This document shows positions 1 through 5,728 of a DNA stretch of 8,367 nt, piece after piece. Origin of the DNA: Deltaproteobacteria bacterium CG07_land_8_20_14_0_80_60_11 (GTDB taxonomy: Bacteria; Desulfobacterota; Desulfobaccia; Desulfobaccales; 0-14-0-80-60-11); NCBI GenBank assembly GCA_002779455.1, contig PEWM01000174.1, positions 1 through 8,367 on the forward strand. Reading direction: 5' to 3'. A program made the position numbers and the translations under genes. Within the stretch, counting starts at the first letter, position 1, and every line of letters starts with the position of its first letter. The notes below the pieces were generated by a model. That model was not told the origin of the DNA and did not search any database. It saw only the letters and a program-made list of their open reading frames with translations.

Positions 1-73
1 AAGGAGCGGGGTCCGCCCCGAGATGCGGCTGTGGCTGCGGTCCCGATCCCGGGTTCAACAGTGATCGGATAGG

Positions 74-1573
74 CTAATGAAAGGTGAAAGCTTTATCAGC
101 TAAGAGCCTCAAACAGGCGTTGACTACTGCGGGGTCGTAGAGAACCCCCTGATGCTGGGAAATTTCCGCCATCGCCTGGTCTAAACCCAGGGCCGGGCGA
201 TAAGGGCGGTGAGACGCCATGGCTTCCACCACATCCGCCACCGCTAAAATTTTGGCCTCCCTGATAATATCATGGCCTAGAAGCCCGTGAGGATAGCCTG
301 AGCCATCGAGCCTCTCATGGTGCTGCAACACCGCCAGGGCTACCGGCCAGGGGAAATCTATGGTCTTTAAGATGTCGTATCCGGCCTGGGGATGAATTTT
401 TATCAGGTTAAATTCGTAACTGCTCAAGCGGCTCGGTTTGCTGAGAATCTCCCCCGGTACGGCGATCTTTCCAAGATCATGGAGAAATCCCATGACGCCC
501 ATCCCCTCAATATAATGGGGTGTTTCCCCCAGCTCTTGGGCCAGGGCGCAGGCGAGTTGGACGACCCGCCTTTGATGACCGGCCGTATACGGGTCTTTCG
601 ATTCCAAAGTATTGGCCAGGGCCTTAACCGTCCCTTTCAAGGCCTTCTGTAAATTTTTGAGACTTTCCTCCACGGTTTGTTCGGCTTCCACGCGGTAGGT
701 GATATCCCGGATATACTTGATAACCCCCTTCATTTTTCCCGTGGTTTTACTTAACCAGGGGAACGCATGCACATCTGCCCAGCCCACGGTCCGGCCATCG
801 TCGCCCTTCAGGGGTATGGTGTCGGAATGCGGTTCACCGGTGAGCATAGTGCGATAGGCGGGACATGGCTGACAGGGTTCGGACCTGCCATGATGGGCCT
901 CATAGCATTTTTTCCCAATCAGAGGGAGCGCCTGTTTGTACCACTTCTCCATGGTGGGGTTGACCTGCACAATAGTAAAGTTTAAGTCGATGACGCTAAT
1001 GCCGTCAAGAATACTGGCAAAAATGCTGGATAGAAATCTTTCCCCCTCTTGCAAGGCTTCTTCGGTTTGTTTCCGCGACGTAATATCGAAGAATATGCCG
1101 CTCACATATTGAACTTTACCACTCTTATCGCAAACTATCTGGCTTCTTTCTTGAATCCACAGAAAATTATTTTTACGGTTTCTTATTCTATATTCCCTCA
1201 CATATGATTTATCGGTTTTAAGTCCCTGAACAAATGCCTGTTTGACTGCTTCAAAGTCTTCTTCAAAAACTATATCAGTCCATTTACGCTGCCTGGATTC
1301 GAAATCTTTTCTTGGGTATCCGGTCATCGCTTCGATTTTTTGGTCAAAGAAATCAACTGATCCATCTATATATCCCCTAAATACCACAGCCGGAATATTG
1401 TTTAAGAGTAACTTGAAATCATGGTCGCTTTCCAGCAGCACCTCCATGGTCGGCCGGCCAGCCGGGTTTTCTTCCATGAGACCTTGCACCGGCCTGAAGG
1501 CCTGCTTTCCATATCTAGACGGGTAGCTCGGATTTTGGAAACCCTGGTTGAGACAGCGCATTTTATTTTTCAC
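74..1573 (-). CDS. PAS-PAS-HD-GYP domain protein, probable cyclic-di-GMP phosphodiesterase
   Basis: A 499-residue cytoplasmic signalling protein; no signal peptide or membrane segment is visible. Two PAS sensor domains come first (about residues 52-167 and 178-297; both end in a D-I-T motif, FFDIT and IRDIT), then a short linker and an HD-GYP domain (about 315-492). The HD-GYP core is intact: H333, HDLGK at 365-369, H394, HHE at 418-420 and DGSGYP at 423-428. This family hydrolyses c-di-GMP with a di- or tri-iron centre, so that activity is the expected one; the input signal is unknown. The GTG start at 1573 is chosen because GGAGG lies 6 nt upstream; ATGs at codons 5, 33 and 43 are less well placed. 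The second PAS carries C223, C234 and C237. The first PAS is about 36% GC against 62-67% in sampled HD-GYP segments, so the gene looks mosaic. It follows the small ORF and hydrolase on the same strand; a weak TAAAAT -10-like box at 1651-1656 could give it its own promoter. Confidence 0.93.
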   Translation of the reverse strand: MKNKMRCLNQGFQNPSYPSRYGKQAFRPVQGLMEENPAGRPTMEVLLESDHDFKLLLNNIPAVVFRGYIDGSVDFFDQKIEAMTGYPRKDFESRQRKWTDIVFEEDFEAVKQAFVQGLKTDKSYVREYRIRNRKNNFLWIQERSQIVCDKSGKVQYVSGIFFDITSRKQTEEALQEGERFLSSIFASILDGISVIDLNFTIVQVNPTMEKWYKQALPLIGKKCYEAHHGRSEPCQPCPAYRTMLTGEPHSDTIPLKGDDGRTVGWADVHAFPWLSKTTGKMKGVIKYIRDITYRVEAEQTVEESLKNLQKALKGTVKALANTLESKDPYTAGHQRRVVQLACALAQELGETPHYIEGMGVMGFLHDLGKIAVPGEILSKPSRLSSYEFNLIKIHPQAGYDILKTIDFPWPVALAVLQHHERLDGSGYPHGLLGHDIIREAKILAVADVVEAMASHRPYRPALGLDQAMAEISQHQGVLYDPAVVNACLRLLADKAFTFH

Positions 1574-1579
1574 CTGGCG

Positions 1580-1584
1580 CCTCC
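1580..1584 (-). promoter_or_regulatory. Shine-Dalgarno fixing the GTG start of the HD-GYP gene
   Basis: The minus strand reads GGAGG here with 6 nt to the GTG at 1573. None of the downstream in-frame ATGs (1561, 1477, 1447) has a comparable site, so this motif decides the start. Confidence 0.7.
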
Positions 1585-1642
1585 ATGGCTATTCGTTTCT
1601 CTAGTCCCTCAGAGAAGAACCGCTCCTGGACCAACCGGAAAG

Positions 1643-1822
1643 TTAAGCGAATTTTATTAGATAATAGGGAAAATTAATACGCTGCAACATAAGGTATTCT
1701 CTGATAGTGCGGTGACAAACCCCTGATTTTTCAATGCGTAAAATGAGGAGATCGGCTTGGTAGGTGCGTCTGTAAGAAAACCAGAAGCGGGATAATCTCC
1801 GGGAACGGCTCATTTCGGCCAT
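1643..1822 (-). CDS. Small basic hypothetical protein, 59 aa
   Basis: A 59-codon ORF reading from ATG to TAA. AGGAGG sits at 1827-1832, 4 nt before the ATG and 17 bp past the stop of the upstream hydrolase gene. The protein starts MAEMSRSRRLSRF, is rich in Arg and aromatic residues, and ends YYLIKFA; one Cys (C35) is present. No family is recognised, and there is no signal peptide or clear membrane span. In frame it continues the reading of an antisense-like alternative frame through the hydrolase gene, but the ATG and strong ribosome-binding site give a separate plausible start. The 3' half is much more AT-rich than the hydrolase gene. The gap to the HD-GYP start is 69 bp, so the three genes could be co-transcribed. 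It may be a real small gene or a chance ORF; conservation is unknown. Confidence 0.35.
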   Translation of the reverse strand: MAEMSRSRRLSRFWFSYRRTYQADLLILRIEKSGVCHRTIREYLMLQRINFPYYLIKFA

Positions 1823-1839
1823 GAGCCCTCCTCGGGGGA

Positions 1840-2637
1840 CTATTCCGGCCGGAGGCGGCCGGCCAACGCCTGGATGGCTGCCATATACACCGCAAATCCC
1901 TGCAGGAGGATGTCGTTGTGGTTGGCCTGGGGGATTTTGAGCAGGGTCTTGTCCGTGGCCCCGGAGGCGTCGTACAGGGCCTGGCCGTCGCGCAGGGGGA
2001 TGATGTGATCGTGCTCGGCGTGGATGATCAGGGTGGGACCGGGGTAGGCCCGGATCTGGTCGACGTTGCGGAAACCGGCCATTTCCCGGAACCCGATGGC
2101 GGTCAGGTTGACGCCCAGGAGCTGCAACAGGGGCCCGGCATAGGCAAAGCCGCTCTCCACGATGAGCGCCGCGACCTCTCCCGGGTAGGCGGCCGCCAGC
2201 TCCAGGGCCGAGGCGCTCCCCAGGGACCGGCCCATGACTATCAGGGGGCCCCGGTAGCCCATCTCCGGCAGCCACTGCCGGGCGAAGGCCAGGATAGCAT
2301 GGCAGTCCCGCATCATGGCGCTCACCGTGGGGACGCCGGTGGAGCGGCCGTAACCCCGGTAATCTACCGGGAAAAAGTTGACGCCCTGGCGCCGGTAGAA
2401 TGGGGCCAGCTCGTCGTAATCGGCCACGATCTCGCCGTTGCCGTGAAAGAAGATGATGGTGGGGGCATCTGCCGCCGCCGGATGAAAACGGGCCCCCACC
2501 ACCACGTTGTCGGCCACCGGGATCAGGAGGTCCCGGGCGGGAGGCTGGGCGCCGGCTAAGCTTATTTCGGGACGGGGGTGGAACAACCGCAGCAGCACCT
2601 CCGGCACGTCCAGGGGGGAATAATCCACGGCGTTCAT
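1840..2637 (-). CDS. Alpha/beta hydrolase (BEM46/ABHD13-like serine hydrolase)
   Basis: A 265-residue single-domain alpha/beta hydrolase, predicted cytoplasmic because no signal sequence is seen. The oxyanion-hole strand reads IIFFHGNGE (61-69), followed by VDYRGYGRS (91-99), typical of the BEM46/ABHD13 group. The nucleophile elbow is GRSLGS with S138; the acid is probably D210 in HAEHDH; the base is H240 in ANHND. The catalytic triad is therefore complete and the length is normal for the family. The substrate cannot be inferred; an esterase, thioesterase or amidase role on a small or lipid ester is possible. The ATG at 2637 lacks a strong Shine-Dalgarno, but the N-terminus (DYSPLD, FHPRPE) looks family-like, which supports it. 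The gene is GC-rich and is first in the apparent minus-strand run, diverging from the tungstate locus. Confidence 0.9.
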   Translation of the reverse strand: MNAVDYSPLDVPEVLLRLFHPRPEISLAGAQPPARDLLIPVADNVVVGARFHPAAADAPTIIFFHGNGEIVADYDELAPFYRRQGVNFFPVDYRGYGRSTGVPTVSAMMRDCHAILAFARQWLPEMGYRGPLIVMGRSLGSASALELAAAYPGEVAALIVESGFAYAGPLLQLLGVNLTAIGFREMAGFRNVDQIRAYPGPTLIIHAEHDHIIPLRDGQALYDASGATDKTLLKIPQANHNDILLQGFAVYMAAIQALAGRLRPE

Positions 2638-2749
2638 CTTTATTATTGCTATTCTCTACCTCAGCCAACAACAGAAACTCGACACGTTGTATCTGAGGGC
2701 AAGGGCCAAAGAAAAACTCGACGCCTGGGAAAAAACCAAGAGCAAGTAA
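2624..2749 (+). pseudogene. Possible remnant ORF with hydrophobic start and charged tail
   Basis: Between TAA at 2621 and TAA at 2747 the plus strand stays open for about 41 codons. The reading has a protein-like pattern: a hydrophobic run FIFIIAILYL, then a strongly charged helix-like tail with KEKLDAWEKTKSK. There is no ATG, GTG or TTG in the hydrophobic part and no Shine-Dalgarno near it. It also overlaps the first codons of the oppositely oriented hydrolase gene. It could be the end of a small single-span membrane protein whose 5' part was lost, or simple coincidence. No family is recognised. Confidence 0.15.
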
Positions 2750-2891
2750 GGCAAAAGGGGCCGGAACGCCTCTGGCCGATTAAAGCCGGCGGGATTCGAG
2801 GCGGGGGCCCAGGTAGCTGGTATCCATTACCTCACGCGCGGTTATATCCATAAAAATTCCTGACCGGTGGGGACCGGGTCAAGGCGCCGGG

Positions 2892-2915
2892 ATGGGCTGA
2901 GGCTGAGCCCATTTC
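2892..2915. repeat. Stem-loop, 7-bp perfect arms, possible weak terminator
   Basis: Arms ATGGGCT (2892-2898) and AGCCCAT (2906-2912) enclose a 7-nt loop and are followed by TTTCTC. An alternative outer pairing of CCGGGATG (2887-2894) with CATCCCCGG (2924-2932) is possible with one bulge. The T tract is too short for a confident terminator and no gene clearly reads into it. Confidence 0.3.
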
Positions 2916-2969
2916 TCCCGCATCCCCGGACGCTACTGCCCCCATTCTACCACAGAAACGGGATTTTCC

Positions 2970-2986
2970 AACCGGAGCCGCCGGTT
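2970..2986. repeat. Stem-loop with 6-bp arms AACCGG/CCGGTT
   Basis: Perfect 6-bp arms surround a 5-nt loop at the edge of the AT-rich region upstream of the ModE-like gene. There is no T tract on either strand, so it is not a standard terminator. Its symmetry could equally suit a protein-binding site. Function unknown. Confidence 0.3.
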
Positions 2987-3004
2987 AATCAATTATGGCA
3001 AGAC

Positions 3005-3093
3005 ATATTTATTTGCGCATGAAGTCTGATATAAAGAGAAAAAATGGTTGTCTTTTTTAAATCACTCGGCTATTCTTCTTTTAAGATATCGTT
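3005..3093 (+). promoter_or_regulatory. AT-rich promoter/operator region of the ModE-like gene
   Basis: An AT-rich stretch precedes the gene and contains a -10-like TATAAA at 3030-3035, a T tract at 3053-3058, and GCTATTCTT (3069-3077) spaced 8 nt from ATATCG (3086-3091). The same spaced pair recurs at 3512-3534 before the truncated binding-protein remnant. No convincing -35 box is seen at 16-18 nt. An operator role, perhaps autoregulatory, is inference from position and recurrence. Confidence 0.4.
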
Positions 3094-3477
3094 ATGAAAG
3101 GTAAGAAGCCTGATCACGGTCGGGGGACCGCCCTGGCGGCAAGCCCGGAATCCCACGGGACGCAGATCAAAGGTCGCCTCTGGCTGGAGAAGCATGGCGA
3201 AACCTTCTTAAGCTGGGGCCGGGTGGTCCTGCTGGAGCGTATCCGGGAAACCGGTTCCATCGCCGCCGCGGCCCGCGCCTTGAAAATGGCTTACAGCCAT
3301 GCCTGGACCCTGGTGGCCAACATGAACCGTCTGGCCGGGGAAGAGTTGGTGGCCCGGACCTTCGGAGGCAAGAACGGCGGCCGGGCCTGGCTCACCCCCG
3401 CCGGGGAGGCGGCGGTGGCCCAATTCTGGGAGCTGGCGACCAAGTTTCAGGAATGGCTTCAGGGTCAAGATACCTGA
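3094..3477 (+). CDS. ModE-type winged helix-turn-helix regulator without molbindin domain
   Basis: A 127-residue DNA-binding protein. After a basic, probably flexible N-terminus (1-26) comes a ModE/LysR-like winged helix (about 27-120): GRVVLLERIRETGSIAAAAR is the first part of the helix-turn-helix, MAYSHAWTLVANMN its recognition part, and FGGKNGGRAWLTPAGE the wing. This is the N-terminal module of molybdate/tungstate-responsive ModE. Classical ModE adds two oxyanion-binding (MOP) domains and is about 260 residues; here the protein stops after the winged helix, so effector sensing is unclear. Stand-alone ModE-type HTH proteins are common in anaerobes. The gene lies immediately upstream of tungstate uptake genes on the same strand, so control of tup expression is the natural inference. 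The ATG at 3094 has only a weak upstream AAGA. Confidence 0.88.
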   Translation: MKGKKPDHGRGTALAASPESHGTQIKGRLWLEKHGETFLSWGRVVLLERIRETGSIAAAARALKMAYSHAWTLVANMNRLAGEELVARTFGGKNGGRAWLTPAGEAAVAQFWELATKFQEWLQGQDT

Positions 3478-3496
3478 ATTAAACCGTTTATTATTA

Positions 3497-3540
3497 TTTT
3501 TTTTTAATTGCGCTATTCTTATAAACAAATATCGGCAATC
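3497..3540 (+). promoter_or_regulatory. Second promoter/operator-like AT-rich box
   Basis: Directly after the regulator stop lies a 9-T tract (3497-3505), then GCTATTCTT (3512-3520), an 8-nt gap and ATATCG (3529-3534). The order and the 8-nt spacing match the element at 3053-3091. TATAAA at 3520-3525 could be a -10. The CGCTAT at 3511-3516 resembles the E. coli ModE half-site, but no clear inverted partner is present. It could drive the downstream tup genes, or be a relic of the promoter of the decayed binding-protein gene. Confidence 0.35.
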
Positions 3541-3541
3541 G

Positions 3542-4066
3542 CTACGGAATGAGTTTTTCATCGTGGGTCCGGCCAATGACCCGGCCAAGATCGCCGAGGC
3601 CAAGAGTGCGGTGGACGCTTACCGGCGGGTTGCCGCGGCCAAGGCCAGGTTCTTTTCCCGCGGCGACAATTCCGGGACCCATAAGAAAGAAATGGACCTC
3701 TGGAAGAAAGCCGAAATCAAACCCCAGGGCGACTGGTACGTGGTCACCAAGGATTTCATGACCGCCACCCTGAAGCGGGCCAACCAGGAAAAGGGTTATT
3801 TCATGGTGGACAGCAGCACCTGGGTGGCGGCAAAGAAAGATGTCCCGGATCTGAAAATCTTGTTCAAGGGCGATAAGCGGCTGGTGAATACCTACCATGC
3901 CCTGGGCCAGCCGCCGGGAGCTACCCCCGGCGCCGCCACCGCGGCGAAATTCATCGACTTTGTGGCCTCTCCCCAGGGCCAGCAAATCATCCGGGATTAC
4001 GGGCAGGATAAGCATGGCAAGGGGTTGTACAATGACGCGGCCTATGCCCGCCAATACGATGATTAA
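3542..4066 (+). pseudogene. 5'-truncated TupA-like periplasmic binding protein
   Basis: The reading resembles the C-terminal two thirds of TupA-type binding proteins. Similarity begins around NEFFIVGPANDP (aligned to NDFVIIGPANDP of the intact TupA downstream) and includes the ligand-loop motif SRGDNSGTH, STW, FVASPQGQQIIRDYG and a normal-looking C-terminus ending at TAA. Missing are the signal peptide, the N-terminal oxyanion loop (TTSTxxSGL in the intact copy) and roughly 100 residues in all. A GTG at 3563 is the first usual start codon but lacks a ribosome-binding site and would give a 167-residue cytoplasmic fragment. The remaining frame has no stop or frameshift, so the loss looks like one clean 5' deletion or recombination. 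It is clearly diverged from the intact copy, so it is an old paralogue rather than a fresh duplication. Confidence 0.75.
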
Positions 4067-4136
4067 TCGGCGCGGCCCCCGGTCTAACCGGATCAGCCTA
4101 CCCTGTGGGGATAGCCCAGCCTAAGGAGGAAAAGGA

Positions 4137-4952
4137 ATGGCCAGAATTCTGTTGATAACGTCACTGATAGGTTCACTTTTCATGGCTGCCAATGTAGCCG
4201 CGGCAACCCGGATCAGGTGCGCTTCCACCACCAGCACCCAAAATTCGGGACTGTTCGAGTACCTGTTGCCTATCTTTGAGAAAAAGACCGGCATCAAGGT
4301 GGACGTAGTGGCGGTGGGTACCGGCGCGGCCATCGAAATTGGCAAGCGCGGTGATGCCGATGTAGTTATGGTTCACGCCAAGGACCTGGAATTGAAGGCC
4401 GTGGAAGAGGGCGCCTTCGTCAACCGTCATGACCTCATGTATAATGATTTCGTCATCATCGGTCCGGCTAATGACCCCTTGAGGATCAGAGGTATGAAGT
4501 CTGTGGCGGATGCCTTCAAGAAAATTCCGGCCCAGGGGGCTGAGTTTGTGTCTCGGGGGGATAAATCCGGCACCCATACCAAGGAACTGGCCATCTGGAA
4601 GACCGCCGGCCTCGATCCCAAGGGTCAGAAATGGTATTTGGAGGTGGGCCAGGGCATGGAAAAGACCCAGCGCCTCGCCAATGAGAAGCGGGCCTACACC
4701 CTCACCGACCGGGGCACCTGGCTGGCCACCAGGGACAAGGACAAGCTGGAAATGATGGTGGTGCTGGAAGGCGACCCCGTCCTGTTCAATCAATACGGGG
4801 TGATGGCGGTGAATCCCGCCAAACACCAGCAGGTCAAATATAAGGAGGCCATGGCCTTCGTTGATTGGCTTATTTCTCCCGAAGGGCAAAAGGCCATCGG
4901 TGACTTCAAAGACCAGCACGGGAATCAACTCTTTATTCCCAATGCCAAATAA
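4137..4952 (+). CDS. tupA: Tungstate ABC transporter, periplasmic binding protein TupA
   Basis: A 271-residue secreted binding protein that captures tungstate and delivers it to TupB. A Sec signal peptide (hydrophobic core about 4-20, likely cleavage after the Ala run at 21-23) is followed by TTSTQNSGL (31-39), the characteristic Ser/Thr oxyanion loop. Further family marks are AVGTGAAIE (59-67), GDADVVMVH (72-80), MYNDFVIIGPANDP (101-114) and SRGDKSGTHTKE (139-150), where R140 and T146 match the Arg/Thr pair implicated in ligand binding and selectivity in characterised TupA proteins. The length is normal. A strong AAGGAGGA (4123-4130) lies 6 nt before the ATG. It is the first intact gene of tupABC, 70 bp after the decayed paralogue. 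Molybdate or another oxyanion as ligand cannot be excluded from sequence alone. Confidence 0.93.
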   Translation: MARILLITSLIGSLFMAANVAAATRIRCASTTSTQNSGLFEYLLPIFEKKTGIKVDVVAVGTGAAIEIGKRGDADVVMVHAKDLELKAVEEGAFVNRHDLMYNDFVIIGPANDPLRIRGMKSVADAFKKIPAQGAEFVSRGDKSGTHTKELAIWKTAGLDPKGQKWYLEVGQGMEKTQRLANEKRAYTLTDRGTWLATRDKDKLEMMVVLEGDPVLFNQYGVMAVNPAKHQQVKYKEAMAFVDWLISPEGQKAIGDFKDQHGNQLFIPNAK

Positions 4953-4964
4953 CTGCGGCGGATA

Positions 4965-5004
4965 GGGCAGGCCGGACCATGGGTAAAGAAGTTCTGGTCT
5001 GCCC
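4965..5004 (+). repeat. Bulged stem-loop between tupA and tupB
   Basis: GGGCA (4965-4969) pairs with TGCCC (5000-5004) and GACCA (4975-4979) with TGGTC (4995-4999), with a 5-nt bulge on the 5' side and a 15-nt loop. There is no T tract, so it is not a standard terminator. Stem-loops after binding-protein genes often stabilise the upstream mRNA or reduce downstream expression; that role here is inference. It lies just before tupB, which has no visible Shine-Dalgarno. Confidence 0.4.
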
Positions 5005-5017
5005 CGGCTAATTCTCT

Positions 5018-5728
5018 ATGCAATCTATCATCGAAGGGTTTGCGGCGGCCTTCCGGCTCATCGTTACTCTGAATCCGGAACTGTGGCGCATTATCCTGTT
5101 ATCCCTTGAGGTTTCGGGCACGGCCCTGATGCTGGCCACCGTCCTGGGCCTGCCGGTGGGCGCCTTCCTGGCTTTGCGCCGGGCGCCGCTGCGGGGTTTG
5201 GTGATCAGCCTGCTCAATACCGGTATGGGCCTGCCGCCCGTGGCCGCGGGGTTGTTCCTCTACCTGTTTCTGTCCCGCAGCGGTCCCTTAGGGTTCATCG
5301 GCTTGCTCTATACTCCCACCGCCATGATCGTGGCCCAGTGCATCCTCGCCTTCCCCATTGTGGCCTCCCTGTCCCATGCCGCCATTGCCAACGTTGACCC
5401 GGTGATCCGGCAGGCGGCCATTACTCTGGGGGCCACCCCCATCCAGGAGAGCCTGGCCGTCGTCAGGGAGGCCAGATACTCCATCCTGGCGGGGGTCATG
5501 GCCGGGCTGGGCCGGGTTATGGCGGAGGTGGGGGCCATCATTATCGTCGGCGGCAATATCGCCGGCTATACCCGGGTGATGACCACCACCATCGCCCTGG
5601 AGACCGACAAAGGCAATTTTGAACTGGCCATTGCCCTGGGAATAATTCTCTTGACCATCTCCTTTTCCATCACCGTGGCTTTGCGCTTTTTTCAAAGGCT
5701 GGGGCAGGGCGGGACTTCGGGGAATTAA
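5018..5728 (+). CDS. tupB: Tungstate ABC transporter permease TupB
   Basis: A 236-residue inner-membrane permease of the binding-protein-dependent (MetI-like) type. Hydrophobic segments are seen at about 22-52, 62-86, 93-118, 155-180 and 203-224. The cytoplasmic coupling loop, which docks on TupC, corresponds to RQAAITLGATPIQESLAVVREAR (131-153), a variant of the EAA motif with the conserved Gly at 138. Pro-rich GLPPVAAGLFLYLFLS and AEVGAIIIVGGNIAGYTR are typical of TupB/WtpB-like permeases. The length fits TupB. The ATG at 5018 has no clear Shine-Dalgarno; a ten-codon ORF (4979-5011) ends 6 nt before it, so translational coupling is possible. The stop overlaps the tupC start by one base (TAATG), indicating tight coupling of the two. 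Confidence 0.93.
   Translation: MQSIIEGFAAAFRLIVTLNPELWRIILLSLEVSGTALMLATVLGLPVGAFLALRRAPLRGLVISLLNTGMGLPPVAAGLFLYLFLSRSGPLGFIGLLYTPTAMIVAQCILAFPIVASLSHAAIANVDPVIRQAAITLGATPIQESLAVVREARYSILAGVMAGLGRVMAEVGAIIIVGGNIAGYTRVMTTTIALETDKGNFELAIALGIILLTISFSITVALRFFQRLGQGGTSGN

Larger units (their letters stand above)
2750..3000. other. Divergent intergenic region, no convincing gene
   Basis: This is the centre of the 456-bp gap between the divergent hydrolase and ModE-like genes. ORFs are short, without ribosome-binding sites or recognisable products. The only structure I can see is two inverted repeats (2892-2912 and 2970-2986), after which composition turns abruptly AT-rich toward the ModE-like gene. 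Confidence 0.5.

Noticed and set aside
7..68. Hairpins at 7-20 and 43-68 just past the stop of the HD-GYP gene as terminators
   Set aside because: The arms are 5 and 6 bp, one has a 14-nt loop, and neither has a T tract on the minus strand.
2648..2655. A third GCTATTCT upstream of the hydrolase start
   Set aside because: It lacks the ATATCG partner at 8-nt spacing and falls within another possible reading frame; eight bases can recur by chance.
1840..2671. Long alternative minus-strand frame through the hydrolase gene, rich in Gly, Pro and Arg
   Set aside because: Its composition is that of an out-of-frame reading of GC-rich DNA; the overlapping hydrolase frame has a full catalytic triad. 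Only the last 59 codons, with their own ribosome-binding site, were kept as a candidate.
2638..3093. Molybdenum/tungsten-cofactor riboswitch in the leader before the regulator
   Set aside because: I could not find the expected conserved cofactor-riboswitch core; only simple unrelated hairpins are present.
4173..4928. Long minus-strand open frame opposite tupA
   Set aside because: It has no recognisable domain or ribosome-binding site and is a low-complexity shadow of the well-supported TupA frame.
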